From positions 1-63,164 of the forward strand of contig JALNWK010000014.1 of NCBI GenBank assembly GCA_023230925.1: 63,164 bases of DNA, in the 5' to 3' direction. Position numbers and translations under genes: made by a program. A model generated the notes under the pieces. The model was given only the letters and a program-made list of their open reading frames with translations. It had not been told where the DNA came from and did not search any database. Positions 17,691-27,303 of this stretch are shown here, one piece after another. Each line of letters starts with the position of its first letter. The stretch's first letter is position 1. The stretch is from Limnochordia bacterium (GTDB lineage: Bacteria; Bacillota; Limnochordia; DUMW01).

Positions 17691-17960
17691 TTGGAGAGTG
17701 ATCGGGATTGGGGGGTAGTGTCATTCATATTCGGGGCGGAACAGGATTATGCAAAAGCGTGTGGATCAGATAGATAACTGGAATATGAAGGAACTAGAGT
17801 TTTCGGCAGGATCTTGAGATAGTAGTGGTTAGCGGCGCTACACCTGATTCCAAGGATACGTCTTGTGATTTTGCTAAGAACACAGTGCAGTAACCTCTTG
17901 TCTTCGAGAACGTTTGGGTATAGACAATAATCGCTTGTTCCTCTGGGAGCGGAAGGACAA

Positions 17961-18245
17961 ATGAATACGCATGACTTATATTATAATATCAGCCCCAAGC
18001 TGGTACGGAGTGGGAGTTTAGAATTGTAGTTCCGTCACTATAAGCCCACTGTGCATTTGATGGAAAAGCAACCCATGTTGTTCTCCGACAGAGGAACAAG
18101 GCAACGAGTAGAGTCAGGTGAGGCCCAGAAATGGGATGCTACATATTAATGGCATTCCAGTGACGGAAAGAACAAAAGGATGATGAAAAGCGAGAGGTTA
18201 TCACCATCCGCGTATACTCGCTAGCCGATGATCTTTACTTTGGTG
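17961..18245 (+). pseudogene. Decayed N-terminal copy of the PHP-domain gene
   Basis: An ATG at 17961 after GGAAGGA begins MNTHDLYYNISPKLVRSGS, which aligns with the start of the intact PHP gene at 19501 (RYYQIAPKVVRSDS). A TAG ends the frame after about 22 codons. Further on, in another frame, KREVITIRVYSLADDLYFG (from 18188) aligns with KREVLRVRIYSVAEDLYSR of the intact gene. The spacing between the two matches is close to that in the intact gene (about 267 against 306 bases). The catalytic part after this point is gone. It is a paralogue or duplicate lost to mutation. Confidence 0.75.
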
Positions 18246-18666
18246 AAATATTTGGGAACAATGCACTTTTTCTGACGGAGATCCTTTAAGACGAGCTTTG
18301 GACCAGCTTGTTATTCAGACATTTCCTGGTAATGTTTTCTGGTTTGCCTAGCAAGTGGACAATGATGTAACATATATGTATGGCTCCTAGATGGTCAGAA
18401 TAACCGAGCTTGCGACTGCCCTATAACGGTGATAGACTAGGTTAGACAGGTTCGATTGGAACCTGCTATGCTAGGGAGCATGAAAAACGTAGTAGCGAAT
18501 TCTCTTGCCCTCGTGTCGGAACACTTTTGTCATAGCTTTGGAGGAGTCTTGATGCTGTTAGACGGTCAACTAGCTGCAGGGGGCAGACGGTGAATGCTAG
18601 GTCCGTGCAAGGAGAGTTCTACGTAAAACAAAATTCACTTCAGGGAAGGTACTCTTTAAGACAAAT

Positions 18667-18680
18667 CCGGTGCGTACCGG
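18667..18680. promoter_or_regulatory. Inverted repeat just before the gntR start
   Basis: ccggt and accgg separated by gcgt, ending 2 bases before ATG 18683. It could be an autoregulatory operator; no direct support beyond symmetry and position. Confidence 0.3.
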
Positions 18681-18682
18681 TC

Positions 18683-19465
18683 ATGGGAAGGGTGAACAGG
18701 GTGAATAGCCAATATCTCTATGTTCGGGTGGCGGAACATATCTTGGACAAGATTGAGTCAAAGGAGCTTCAACCGGGTGCTCAGCTTGACTCGGAAAGAA
18801 GCCTGAGTGCTAAACTGGGTGTGAACCGGCTTACGGTACGCAAGGGTATTGAAATGCTAGTGAACCAAGGTGTACTATACCGAGTACCCAGTAAAGGTAC
18901 CTTTGTGGCGGGGCCCAAAATAGATCAGAGGATGGATTTAGTCCTTGGGTTTAGCGATCAGCTTATCTCCAAAGGACTGCAGCCGGGTGCCGAAGTGCTT
19001 GAGGTTTCTGTAGTACCCGCAACTAAAAAGATCAGCAGACAACTGAAGATTGACGTTGGCACCCCGATGTACTATATTCAAAGGATACGCTACGCTAACT
19101 CGGAAGCGGTCTGTATCGAGCACAATTACTACCCTACCACCATCTGTCCCGGTATGGATAAACAGGATTTGCGACAATCTATCTATAAGATTTTCCGGGA
19201 GAAGTACGACTTAAGTATCCAATATGCCAGACAGACCTTGGAGGCAGTAGCCCCGACGAAGGATGAGGCCGAGCTACTTCATATTTCGACCCACACTCCG
19301 TTGATGCTCCTAGTCAGGGTGGGATTTGACTCCAATGGACATCCTGTAGAGTATGCCAAGGAATTATACCGGGGTGATCGGTGTCGTTTTGTCATTCTGG
19401 GGGATTGTCCCGAGGGAGAGGCCCCTCCCCGGGAAGCGTTTGTGACGATGAATTTTGAACGGTAG
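18683..19465 (+). CDS. GntR-family (HutC subfamily) transcriptional regulator
   Basis: A 260-residue regulator. A winged helix at about 10-75 (QLDSERSLSAKLGVNRLTVR, then the GTFVAG wing) is joined to a UTRA ligand-binding domain (about 95-240; YYIQRIRYANSE, GHPVEYAKELYRGDR). The HutC subfamily senses small metabolites such as sugar phosphates. The frame is open back to GTG 18590, but the domain starts close to ATG 18683, which is chosen; neither has a strong ribosome site. The PHP gene follows after 35 bases, so the two probably form an operon. Confidence 0.85.
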   Translation: MGRVNRVNSQYLYVRVAEHILDKIESKELQPGAQLDSERSLSAKLGVNRLTVRKGIEMLVNQGVLYRVPSKGTFVAGPKIDQRMDLVLGFSDQLISKGLQPGAEVLEVSVVPATKKISRQLKIDVGTPMYYIQRIRYANSEAVCIEHNYYPTTICPGMDKQDLRQSIYKIFREKYDLSIQYARQTLEAVAPTKDEAELLHISTHTPLMLLVRVGFDSNGHPVEYAKELYRGDRCRFVILGDCPEGEAPPREAFVTMNFER

Positions 19466-19500
19466 GATTAGGAATACAACCTTGAAGGAAGGTCAATTCA

Positions 19501-20772
19501 GTGATGCAGCTTAACGATCGGTATTACCAAATTGCACCCAAGGTGGTACGCAGCGACAGTGCAACTGAGATTGTGATTCGCCCTCTATATGCGCATTGCC
19601 AGTTTAACGAGGAAGCAACTTATGTAGTTACACAGTATCCCACGGAGGAACAAGGGAATCATCAGGTGGAACTAAAATCTATGGGCGGAGTGTTGCGGAT
19701 TCAGGGATTCAAGTGGTATGGAGAGCAAGAACACCTCCTAGTTATCGAAAAGCAGCAAGGAGAAGAGAAGCGAGAAGTCCTAAGGGTTCGGATCTACTCG
19801 GTGGCCGAGGATTTGTACTCCCGGAAACCCTTTAAGGGTGATCTACATATGCACAGTTGTTATTCTGACGGTAGTGAATCCCCGGGATATGTAGCTGCGG
19901 CCTGTCGCAGGGTCGGCCTTGATTTCATGGCGGTGACGGATCATCATCGCTATGCCCCAAGCATAGAGGCCCAGGAGTGTTTCGCTGATGTAGATATTGA
20001 TCTACGGATTTTTAGGGGCGAAGAGGTTCATGCTCCGCATAACCCGGTACACATCGTCAACTTCGGGGGCTCATTTAGCATAAATGAACTTTTTGCTACG
20101 GATGAATTCAAGGAAGAGGTGGCCCAGCTACAGAAAACCCTAACTGACCTACCCCAGGGTGTAGATCCTTACCAGTATGCTGCCTCTGTCTGGTGTTTTA
20201 ACAAGATCCGCCAAGCTGGGGGCCTTGGTATATTCTGTCATCCCTATTGGTTTTGGCAAAACCACCTTACGCCCCCTGGTGCACTGACCACCTATTTGTT
20301 CGAGCAACAGCCCTTTGATGCCTACGAGGTCATTGGTGGGTTTCACCGCTGGGAGCAAGCTAGTAATACCTTGCAGGTTGCCCGGTACCATGAGGAGCGG
20401 GCAAAGGGTCGACAGATTCCCATTGTAGGCTCAACCGATGCCCATGGCTGCGAGCGGGATTTGTTTGGCTGGCGCTACACTATAGTCTTCGCACCTTCAT
20501 CGGATTTAGTGGACTTGATCGAAGGCGTTAAGGGTCTCTACTCTGTGGCCGTGGAGGCCTTGCCCGGTGAAGAAATTAAGGTTTATGGCCCCTTCCGGTT
20601 GGTCAAATACGCGCTGTTCCTCATCCGGGAAGTCCTGCCGTTGCATGATGAGCTGTGCAAAGATGAAGGCAGGCTCATGTTCCAATACCTAAAACAGGAC
20701 CCTTCCGCTAAAGAGACCTTAGAGCAGGCTGCGGGAGGAACTGCTTTGCTTTATAAACGCCTATGGGGCTAA
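19501..20772 (+). CDS. PHP-domain phosphoesterase-like protein
   Basis: A 423-residue protein. The N-terminal 110 residues form an unassigned domain; a PHP metal-dependent hydrolase domain follows, with DLHMHSCYSDG near 114, VTDHH near 146, the GEE and HPYW segments, and STDAHG near 312. These supply the usual His/Asp/Glu metal ligands. Substrate unknown; relatives hydrolyse phosphoesters. GTG 19501 or ATG 19504 follows GAAGGAAGG. It sits behind the GntR gene, which may control it. A decayed copy of its N-terminal part lies 1.5 kb upstream. Confidence 0.8.
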   Translation: MMQLNDRYYQIAPKVVRSDSATEIVIRPLYAHCQFNEEATYVVTQYPTEEQGNHQVELKSMGGVLRIQGFKWYGEQEHLLVIEKQQGEEKREVLRVRIYSVAEDLYSRKPFKGDLHMHSCYSDGSESPGYVAAACRRVGLDFMAVTDHHRYAPSIEAQECFADVDIDLRIFRGEEVHAPHNPVHIVNFGGSFSINELFATDEFKEEVAQLQKTLTDLPQGVDPYQYAASVWCFNKIRQAGGLGIFCHPYWFWQNHLTPPGALTTYLFEQQPFDAYEVIGGFHRWEQASNTLQVARYHEERAKGRQIPIVGSTDAHGCERDLFGWRYTIVFAPSSDLVDLIEGVKGLYSVAVEALPGEEIKVYGPFRLVKYALFLIREVLPLHDELCKDEGRLMFQYLKQDPSAKETLEQAAGGTALLYKRLWG

Positions 20773-20846
20773 GCACCTCCGATCAGAAGTTTGCCGCTGT
20801 GATGTGGGTATTTTAGCCTGATTTGAAAATTTGGTCCCGTTGGTCC

Positions 20847-20875
20847 TTGACACATGGTGTAAACTCAGGTATATT
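20847..20875 (+). promoter_or_regulatory. Sigma-A promoter of the ilv-leu operon
   Basis: TTGACA (20847-20852), exactly 17 bases, TATATT (20870-20875). Transcription would begin near 20882, just ahead of the T-box leader. Confidence 0.75.
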
Positions 20876-20924
20876 AAAAGGCAACCATAATCAGAAAGGT
20901 GATGAAAGGGAGTAGTAGAACGTC

Positions 20925-21175
20925 TTTGCAGGCTATAGAGAGTTACCGGTTGGTGGAAGGTAACGCCTCGGAAGTTCGAACTCGCCCTAGAGCCGTACTG
21001 CTGAAATCAAGTAGGCAGTGCCGGGTAGGCCCTCATCGGGTGCATCCGTTATCATGCAGATCTTAGTCCATAGGATCACTAAGGGCATGCTCATGCTGAG
21101 CTGCTTAAACTGGGTGGTACCACGGGAGATTCCTCTCGTCCCAAATCATGGGATGGGAGGTTTTTTTACAGGTAG
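20925..21175 (+). ncRNA. T-box leader, probably leucine-specific
   Basis: The leader shows the stem I AGAGAGTTACCGGTTGGTGG element, the T-box core TGGGTGGTACCACGG (21111-21125), and an overlapping terminator: cgtccc and gggatgggagg pair before a run of seven T (about 21132-21167). T-box RNAs bind uncharged tRNA and then favour an antiterminator. In the specifier region GAA-CTC-GCC, CUC at 20981-20983 is the best candidate codon, meaning leucine. TGGT in the core pairs with a tRNA ending in ACCA, as leucine tRNAs do. The leader would turn on the whole ilv-leu-ser-cim operon when leucine is short. Confidence 0.9.
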
Positions 21176-21215
21176 GTGCTAGTTTCTGAAGGGAAGGGAG
21201 TGAAAGCGTCGTACT

Positions 21216-22916
21216 TTGGGTATCGACGCACGATTGATGAAGATGACCGGCGCACAAGCACTAATCGAATGCTTTATTAGGAAGGGTGTGGAAGTGGTAT
21301 TTGGATACCCCGGAGGAGCCGTATTACCCATTTATGACGTGCTCTATGATGCTCCCATCAGGCACATCCTGACCCGGCATGAACAAGGCGCTGTGCATGC
21401 GGCCGACGGCTACGCTAGGGTTACCGGCAAGCCCGGTGTATGTATCGCGACTTCAGGTCCGGGCGCGACGAATCTAGTGACGGGTATTGCTAATGCCTAT
21501 ATGGATTCGATTCCCCTGATTGCCGTCACAGGACAGGTGGCCACAAGCCTTATTGGAAGGGATTCGTTCCAAGAAGCGGATATTACCGGCATTACCACTC
21601 CTATCACCAAGCACAACTATTTGGTCAATGACGTACGGGATTTGCCTAGGGTAATTAACGAAGCCTTTTACATTGCCACCTCAGGCCGACCGGGTCCGGT
21701 ATTGATTGACTTGCCTAAGGATGTGGCATCGGCTGAGTTTGATTTCATCTATACCGATGAGGTGGACCTAGTCAGTTACAAACCAACGTACAAAGGGCAT
21801 ATTAAGCAGATCGAGGAAGCAGCCTTAGCTATTAATCAGGCCAAGCGACCCCTCCTCTATGTTGGCGGTGGGGTGGTCTCCTCCAATGCCCACGGAGAGC
21901 TGTATAAGCTTGCCACCAAGGCGAACATTCCCGTGACCACAACTTTGATGGCCCTTGGGGCATTTCCAAGCACAGATAAGCTTTCCCTTGGCATGCTGGG
22001 CATGCATGGTACTGCCTATGCCAACTTTGCTGTGACCAACTGTGATCTTCTAATTTCAGTGGGGGCACGCTTCGATGACCGGGTTACCGGTAGGTTGGAT
22101 CGGTTCGCAGCAGGGGCACAGGTGATCCATATTGATATCGATCCGGCGGAGATCGGGAAGAATATTGGCGTGGATATCCCTATTGTCGGGGATGCTAAAA
22201 ACATCCTTTCCTCACTGGTGGAACGGGTGCGTTTTGGAGAACGTAGTGAGTGGTTCGCCGAGATTAACAGCTGGAAAAAGGAATATCCCCTCTGTTATCC
22301 TGAAGGAGCCGATGGGATCGCACCCCAGTACGTTGTAGAGCAAGTCTATGAGGTCACCAAGGGAGAGGCCATCATCGCTACAGAGGTTGGTCAAAACCAG
22401 ATGTGGGCAGCCCAGTATTACAAATTCGACAAGCCCCGTAGCTTTGTTAGTTCCGGTGGCCTTGGCACCATGGGTTATGGATTCCCCGCGGCCGTTGGCG
22501 CGCAGGTGGGTTGCCCCGATCGTACGGTAATAGATATTGCCGGAGACGGCAGTATTCAGATGAATATTCAAGAACTGGGGACGGTCGCAAGCAACCGCAT
22601 CCCGGTGAAGATCGTGATTCTCAATAATGGTTGTCTGGGTATGGTGCGGCAGTGGCAGGAGCTATTTTATGATCATCGCTACTCCTATACCGATCTCCAC
22701 GATAACCCGGATTTCGTCCAGATTGCCGCAGCCTATGGGATCAAAGGACGTAGAATCACCAAACGGGAGGATGTCCGTCCAGTTTTTGAGGAAATGTTGG
22801 CTTTACCCGAACCGGTACTTTTAGATGTGCAAGTTTGCAGAGAGGCAAATGTGTACCCTATGGTACCGGCTGGTGGGGCCCTCGATGTCATGCTTGGTCT
22901 AGGGAGGGAAGATTAG
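21216..22916 (+). CDS. ilvB: Acetolactate synthase large subunit
   Basis: A 566-residue thiamine-diphosphate enzyme that condenses pyruvate to acetolactate, or with 2-oxobutyrate to acetohydroxybutyrate, the first common step to valine, leucine and isoleucine. FGYPGGAVLPIYD and RHEQGAVHAADGYAR near the N-terminus and the GDGSIQMNIQEL thiamine-binding motif near 450 identify it. The start is uncertain: TTG 21216, or ATG 21237, which gives the more usual MKMTGAQAL beginning. First gene after the T-box, overlapping ilvN by one base. Confidence 0.95.
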   Translation: MGIDARLMKMTGAQALIECFIRKGVEVVFGYPGGAVLPIYDVLYDAPIRHILTRHEQGAVHAADGYARVTGKPGVCIATSGPGATNLVTGIANAYMDSIPLIAVTGQVATSLIGRDSFQEADITGITTPITKHNYLVNDVRDLPRVINEAFYIATSGRPGPVLIDLPKDVASAEFDFIYTDEVDLVSYKPTYKGHIKQIEEAALAINQAKRPLLYVGGGVVSSNAHGELYKLATKANIPVTTTLMALGAFPSTDKLSLGMLGMHGTAYANFAVTNCDLLISVGARFDDRVTGRLDRFAAGAQVIHIDIDPAEIGKNIGVDIPIVGDAKNILSSLVERVRFGERSEWFAEINSWKKEYPLCYPEGADGIAPQYVVEQVYEVTKGEAIIATEVGQNQMWAAQYYKFDKPRSFVSSGGLGTMGYGFPAAVGAQVGCPDRTVIDIAGDGSIQMNIQELGTVASNRIPVKIVILNNGCLGMVRQWQELFYDHRYSYTDLHDNPDFVQIAAAYGIKGRRITKREDVRPVFEEMLALPEPVLLDVQVCREANVYPMVPAGGALDVMLGLGRED

Positions 22917-23392
22917 TGAGACATACCTTGGCAGTACTAGTTCACAACCGTTCCGGTGTTCTGGCCCGGGTGGCTGGCCTGTTCAGTCGACGGGGCTACA
23001 ATATTCACAGCCTGAGTGTAGGTATTACCGAGGATCCGGACATTTCAAGAATGACTATTGTAGTTGAGGGCGATGCTGACATCATCGAACAGATGAGCAA
23101 GCAGCTCCACAAATTGATCGATGTAATCAAGATTAGCGATATTACCAGTGATCAGGTTGTGGCCCGAGAGCTTGCGCTGATTAAAGTGACGGCTACCTCT
23201 ACCAATCGCTCAGAGATCCTGGAGGTTGTCAATATCTTCAGGGCGCAGATTGTTGATGTGCACCCAAAGTCTCTAGTTATTGAGGTAACCGGCGATGCTG
23301 ATAAGATCGATGCCATGGTCAACATGCTGAGACCTTACGGCATTAAAGAGATGGTGAGGACCGGGCGTGTAGCCATGGCCCGGGGCACCTGA
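22916..23392 (+). CDS. ilvN: Acetolactate synthase regulatory small subunit
   Basis: A 158-residue subunit with an N-terminal ACT domain (HTLAVLVHNRSGVLARVAGLF, RRGYNIHSLSVG) and the usual C-terminal domain. It mediates valine feedback and activates IlvB. The start is GTG 22916, which shares a base with the ilvB stop, so translation is coupled. Confidence 0.95.
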   Translation: MRHTLAVLVHNRSGVLARVAGLFSRRGYNIHSLSVGITEDPDISRMTIVVEGDADIIEQMSKQLHKLIDVIKISDITSDQVVARELALIKVTATSTNRSEILEVVNIFRAQIVDVHPKSLVIEVTGDADKIDAMVNMLRPYGIKEMVRTGRVAMARGT

Positions 23393-23434
23393 ATATACAG
23401 TTAGACAGAGGAGCAAAGAGAAAGGGGTAAGGAA

Positions 23435-24433
23435 ATGGCAGCTAAGATCTATTACGATCACGATGCTAATTTAGATCTTTTAAAAGGAAAAACCGTTGCG
23501 GTTATTGGCTATGGAAGTCAAGGACATGCCCAGGCCCAAAACCTACGGGACAGTGGTGTTAATGTTATTGTCTCCAATCGGCCAGGGAGCGACAACTACA
23601 ATAAAGCAGTTGCCGATGGTTTTACGCCAGTTAGCGCCGAGGAAGCAGCAAAGCAAGCAGACATTATTCAAATGCTTGTTCCCGATGAGGTACAGGCAGC
23701 AGTCTACAAATCCTCCATTGAAAAGTACTTAACTGCAGGTAAGGCGTTGGTATTCTCCCACGGGTTTAACATCCATTTCGGTCAGATTGTCCCCCCGAAG
23801 GATGTGGACGTGTTCATGGTAGCACCAAAGAGCCCAGGTCACTTGGTCCGTCGGATGTACGAGGAGGGCAAGGGTGTGCCTGCCCTAGTCGCGGTGCACC
23901 AAGATGCCACGGGTAATGCCCATGAGCTGGGCCTCGCCTATGCCAAGGGAATTGGCTCCACCCGGGCGGGTGTCATTGAGACCACCTTTGCCGAAGAGAC
24001 CGAAACCGACTTGTTCGGCGAGCAAGTGGTCCTTTGCGGTGGCGTTAGCGAGCTCATTCGTGCCGGCTTTGATACCTTAGTTGAGGCTGGGTATGCACCT
24101 GAGATCGCTTACTTTGAGTGCCTGCATGAGTTAAAACTCATTGTCGACTTGATCTACGAAGGCGGCATCTCCTATATGAGATACTCCATCAGTGACACGG
24201 CGGAATACGGCGATATCACTGTGGGTAAGAAGATTATTACCGATGAGACCCGCCAGGAGATGAAACGGGTGCTTTCCAGAATCCAAAACGGTGAGTTTGC
24301 TAAGGAATGGATGTTGGAGAACCAGGCCAATCGGCCAGTCTTTAACGCCATGCGCCGCAGAGAGCAAGATCACTTGATTGAGCAGGTAGGTAAACAACTG
24401 CGTAGCATGATGTCCTGGATCAAGAATAAGTAA
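23435..24433 (+). CDS. ilvC: Ketol-acid reductoisomerase (class I)
   Basis: A 332-residue enzyme turning acetolactate into dihydroxyisovalerate with NAD(P)H and magnesium. The N-terminal Rossmann domain has GYGSQGHAQAQNLRDSG near 25-40, and the C-terminal knotted helical domain contains AEETETDLFGEQ and CLHELKLIVDLIYEGG. Length is normal for the short class. Start ATG 23435 after AAGG. Confidence 0.96.
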   Translation: MAAKIYYDHDANLDLLKGKTVAVIGYGSQGHAQAQNLRDSGVNVIVSNRPGSDNYNKAVADGFTPVSAEEAAKQADIIQMLVPDEVQAAVYKSSIEKYLTAGKALVFSHGFNIHFGQIVPPKDVDVFMVAPKSPGHLVRRMYEEGKGVPALVAVHQDATGNAHELGLAYAKGIGSTRAGVIETTFAEETETDLFGEQVVLCGGVSELIRAGFDTLVEAGYAPEIAYFECLHELKLIVDLIYEGGISYMRYSISDTAEYGDITVGKKIITDETRQEMKRVLSRIQNGEFAKEWMLENQANRPVFNAMRRREQDHLIEQVGKQLRSMMSWIKNK

Positions 24434-24447
24434 GAGATTAATGTTTG

Positions 24448-24502
24448 GCTTTCTAGGCTTGTTAGCCCAAGCCTAGAAAGCACTGGTCCCCCAAGGCCAG
24501 TG
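24448..24502 (+). repeat. Two adjacent hairpins between ilvC and the aminotransferase gene
   Basis: Perfect 13-base arms gctttctaggctt (24448-24460) and aagcctagaaagc (24469-24481) surround an 8-base loop; immediately after, cactgg and ccagtg pair. There is no T-run, so this is not a standard terminator. It could be an mRNA-processing or stabilising element that separates ilvBNC from the following genes. Confidence 0.55.
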
Positions 24503-24532
24503 CAGGTGAGAATTTGTCTTGAGGTGATGATC

Positions 24533-25681
24533 ATGTTCGAAGAGAAAAAAGACTTACGTATTCCAGGCCCAAGCCCCGTACCACCACGGGTACTGCGGGC
24601 AACATCCAAGCCCATGATGGGGCATAGAAGTTCTGAATTTAAGGTTCTTTACGCCGATGTGGTCGGTAGATTAAAGCCTCTTTTCGGTACCGAAGAGGAC
24701 GTGATGGTAATCACAGGCTCCGGAACCGCGGCCATGGAAGCTGCAGTGGCTAATACCGTCTCCCCTAAGGATAAGGTACTAGTCTGTGTTGGTGGTAAGT
24801 TCGGGGAAAGATGGGCGCTGATTGCCGAAAGCTATGGGGCTGAAGTAATCACTTATGAGTATGATTGGTCCACACCGGCTGATCCGGCGATGATCGCAAA
24901 ACACCTACAGGAAAACCCGGATATTAAGGTGATCTTCGCCACCCAAAACGAGACCTCATCAACGGTGCTCAATGATATCGAAGGGATCAGCAAAGCCCGG
25001 GGTGGTTCCGATGCGCTGCTAGTGGTAGATGCGGTGAGCTCCCTTGGTGGCGCCGAGTTTAACATGGATCAATGGGGTGTAGACATTACTGTTACGGGTT
25101 CGCAAAAGTGTCTCATGTTGCCTCCGGGATTTGCATTTATCGCTTGCAGCAAGCGGGCATGGAAAGTCATCGAAGGAAATACATCACCTCGTTATTATCT
25201 AGATTTGCGTGCCTATCTTAAAGAAGTGAAAAAGGGTCAAACACCCTTTACGCCTAATGTACAATTGGTCTATGGCTTGGCTGAGGTTTTGGATATGCTT
25301 CAGGCCGAAGGTCTGCCAAATATTCTCAGGCGGCACAAAGTGATGCGAAGGATGACCAGAACCGCCTTCTCAGCCATGGGACTGGAGCTGTTTGTGAAAG
25401 ATGAAAAGTACGCCTCGCCCACGGTCACCGCAGTTGTGGGGGCGGGGAAATTTGATGTAGAAGGGTACCGCAAGGTCCTCAACAAAGAGTTTGGCATTGT
25501 TGTGGCCGGAGGACAGGATCATCTTAAGGGTCAGATCCTTCGGGTGGGACACATGGGCTATAGTACCCCAATCGATATGCTCGGTGTCATTGCCACCATG
25601 GAGGTAGCCTTGAAGAAGGTGGGCTGTGATCTACCACTGGGTGCTGGGATCAAGGCAGCTCAGGAGGTGTTGGCGGAATGA
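24533..25681 (+). CDS. Class V aminotransferase (alanine/serine:glyoxylate or phosphoserine type)
   Basis: A 382-residue pyridoxal-phosphate enzyme. It has the IPGPSPVPPRVL start, the GSGTAAMEAA segment, the cofactor Asp in VVDAVSSLGG, and the Schiff-base lysine in TGSQKCLMLPPG near 190. The gene overlaps serA by 4 bases, a common pairing in Clostridia and archaea that points to serine synthesis or serine/glyoxylate transamination. ATG 24533 is chosen because TTGAGGTGA lies just upstream. No ilvE is present in the operon, so a role on branched-chain keto acids is possible but unproved. Confidence 0.85.
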   Translation: MFEEKKDLRIPGPSPVPPRVLRATSKPMMGHRSSEFKVLYADVVGRLKPLFGTEEDVMVITGSGTAAMEAAVANTVSPKDKVLVCVGGKFGERWALIAESYGAEVITYEYDWSTPADPAMIAKHLQENPDIKVIFATQNETSSTVLNDIEGISKARGGSDALLVVDAVSSLGGAEFNMDQWGVDITVTGSQKCLMLPPGFAFIACSKRAWKVIEGNTSPRYYLDLRAYLKEVKKGQTPFTPNVQLVYGLAEVLDMLQAEGLPNILRRHKVMRRMTRTAFSAMGLELFVKDEKYASPTVTAVVGAGKFDVEGYRKVLNKEFGIVVAGGQDHLKGQILRVGHMGYSTPIDMLGVIATMEVALKKVGCDLPLGAGIKAAQEVLAE

Positions 25682-27267
25682 AGGTTCTAGTCAGCGACAA
25701 ACTGAGCCAAGAGGGTATTGATCAGCTGAAAGAAGCCGGGATTCAGGTCGATGTGAAGCTGGGTCTAAATGAAGACGAACTAGCTGGGATCATCGGTGAA
25801 TACGATGGCATACTGGTCCGCAGTGGCACCCAAGTGACCAAGAGGATCATCGAAGCTGGACGAAATTTAAAGGTGATCGGTCGGGCCGGGGTTGGCGTAG
25901 ATAATATCGACCTTTTGGCAGCAAGCCAACGGGGAATTGTGGTTATTAACGCCCCCGAGGGAAACACCCTAGCTGCAGCAGAACATGCCGTGGCGATGAT
26001 GTTTACCCTTGCTCGCAATATTCCCCAAGCTCACGCTTGTTTAACTGTGGGTAAAAAGTGGGACCGAAAAAGCTTTATGGGGGTACAGCTGGAGGGCAAG
26101 ACCTTGGGTGTGATTGGTCTTGGCAGAATCGGTAAAACCGTCGCCCAAAGGGCCTTAGCCATGAACATGAACGTTATTGGTTATGATCCATATCTTTCCG
26201 CAGAGGTGGCCAAGAGACTTGGTGTGGAGCTTTTGGAGTTTGAACAGGTCCTAGAAAGAGCGGATTTTCTTACCTTCCATATTCCAAAGACGAAATCCAC
26301 TGAGAATATGGTGGGCCCGCGGGAATTTGGTTTGATGAAGAAGGGTGTACGGATTATTAACTGCGCCCGGGGCGGAATTATTGATGAGGATGCCCTTTAT
26401 GCCGCCATCCAAAGTGGGAAGGTAGCCGGTGCAGCCCTTGACGTCTTCTGCACAGAACCTCCCCAACTAGACCATCCACTCTTTAGTTGTAGCCAGGTGG
26501 TGGTAACCCCCCATCTTGGTGCTTCCACCAGTGAGGCCCAGGTTAATGTGGCGGTGGATGTGGCAGAACAAGCAGTCTGTGTACTCAAAGGCAAACCCTT
26601 CCAGAACGCAGTCAATCTACCAGCCTTTAGACCGGAACTGATGGAAAAGCTCGAGCCATATATGGAACTAGCCTCCAGACTAGGCCAGGTTTATACGGAT
26701 TTAGTTGGCGGCAACCATCAAAGCATCGAAGTTGTCTACCGAGGGCAGATCGCATCCTACGATGTGACCCCACTGACTACTGCTGTGCTTAAAGGTATGC
26801 TCGAACCGATCCTCCACGGTGAGGTCAATTATGTGAATGCGTCGTTACTGGCCAAGGAAAGGGGCATTCGGGTTGCGGAGATCCGGGAAGAGGAGAAGGA
26901 TGGCACCAATGCGGTGATTATCCTCCGGAACACCACCGAAGGGGATAAACAAGGTCGTATGGTGGCTGGTAACCTTACCATGAACGGGGTGCCTCAGCTG
27001 ACTCGGATTGATGGCTATCCGGTGAATGTATTGCCCGCAGAGCATCTATTAGTGGCATATCATATTGATAAACCAGGGATTATCGGGCAAGTGGGGACCA
27101 TCCTCGGCAGGGCCAAAATCAATATTGCGGCGATGCAGGTGGGCCGTAAGGCCATATCTGGCAATGCAGTGATGGTGCTTAGTGTAGATACTCCGGTGCC
27201 TGAGGATGTACTCCAAGAGATGTCCAAACTAGAGAACATTACCGAGGTGTATATGGCGCAGTGGTAG
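25678..27267 (+). CDS. serA: D-3-phosphoglycerate dehydrogenase (long form)
   Basis: A 529-residue NAD-dependent dehydrogenase for the first step of serine synthesis. It has the GRAGVGVDNID segment, the NAD-binding GLGRIGKTVAQRA near 148-160, the catalytic Arg in NCARGGIIDE and the His in HLGASTSEAQ. An allosteric intervening domain and a C-terminal ACT domain (YHIDKPGIIGQVGTILG, about 455-525) follow. It overlaps the aminotransferase gene and lies in the leucine-controlled operon. Confidence 0.95.
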   Translation: MKVLVSDKLSQEGIDQLKEAGIQVDVKLGLNEDELAGIIGEYDGILVRSGTQVTKRIIEAGRNLKVIGRAGVGVDNIDLLAASQRGIVVINAPEGNTLAAAEHAVAMMFTLARNIPQAHACLTVGKKWDRKSFMGVQLEGKTLGVIGLGRIGKTVAQRALAMNMNVIGYDPYLSAEVAKRLGVELLEFEQVLERADFLTFHIPKTKSTENMVGPREFGLMKKGVRIINCARGGIIDEDALYAAIQSGKVAGAALDVFCTEPPQLDHPLFSCSQVVVTPHLGASTSEAQVNVAVDVAEQAVCVLKGKPFQNAVNLPAFRPELMEKLEPYMELASRLGQVYTDLVGGNHQSIEVVYRGQIASYDVTPLTTAVLKGMLEPILHGEVNYVNASLLAKERGIRVAEIREEEKDGTNAVIILRNTTEGDKQGRMVAGNLTMNGVPQLTRIDGYPVNVLPAEHLLVAYHIDKPGIIGQVGTILGRAKINIAAMQVGRKAISGNAVMVLSVDTPVPEDVLQEMSKLENITEVYMAQW

Positions 27268-27303
27268 GATAGATTTAAGGAAAAGCTGTAGGGGGAAAAC
27301 GCG

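Larger units (their letters stand above)
17536..18682. other. Long intergenic stretch with divergent promoters and a decayed PHP gene
   Basis: No intact gene. It contains the minus-strand promoter of the MFS gene, the plus-strand promoter at 17641, the PHP pseudogene at 17961-18245 and a small hairpin at 18447-18465 (caggttc/gaacctg). Between 18250 and 18680 every frame is interrupted, suggesting more decayed sequence. Confidence 0.55.
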
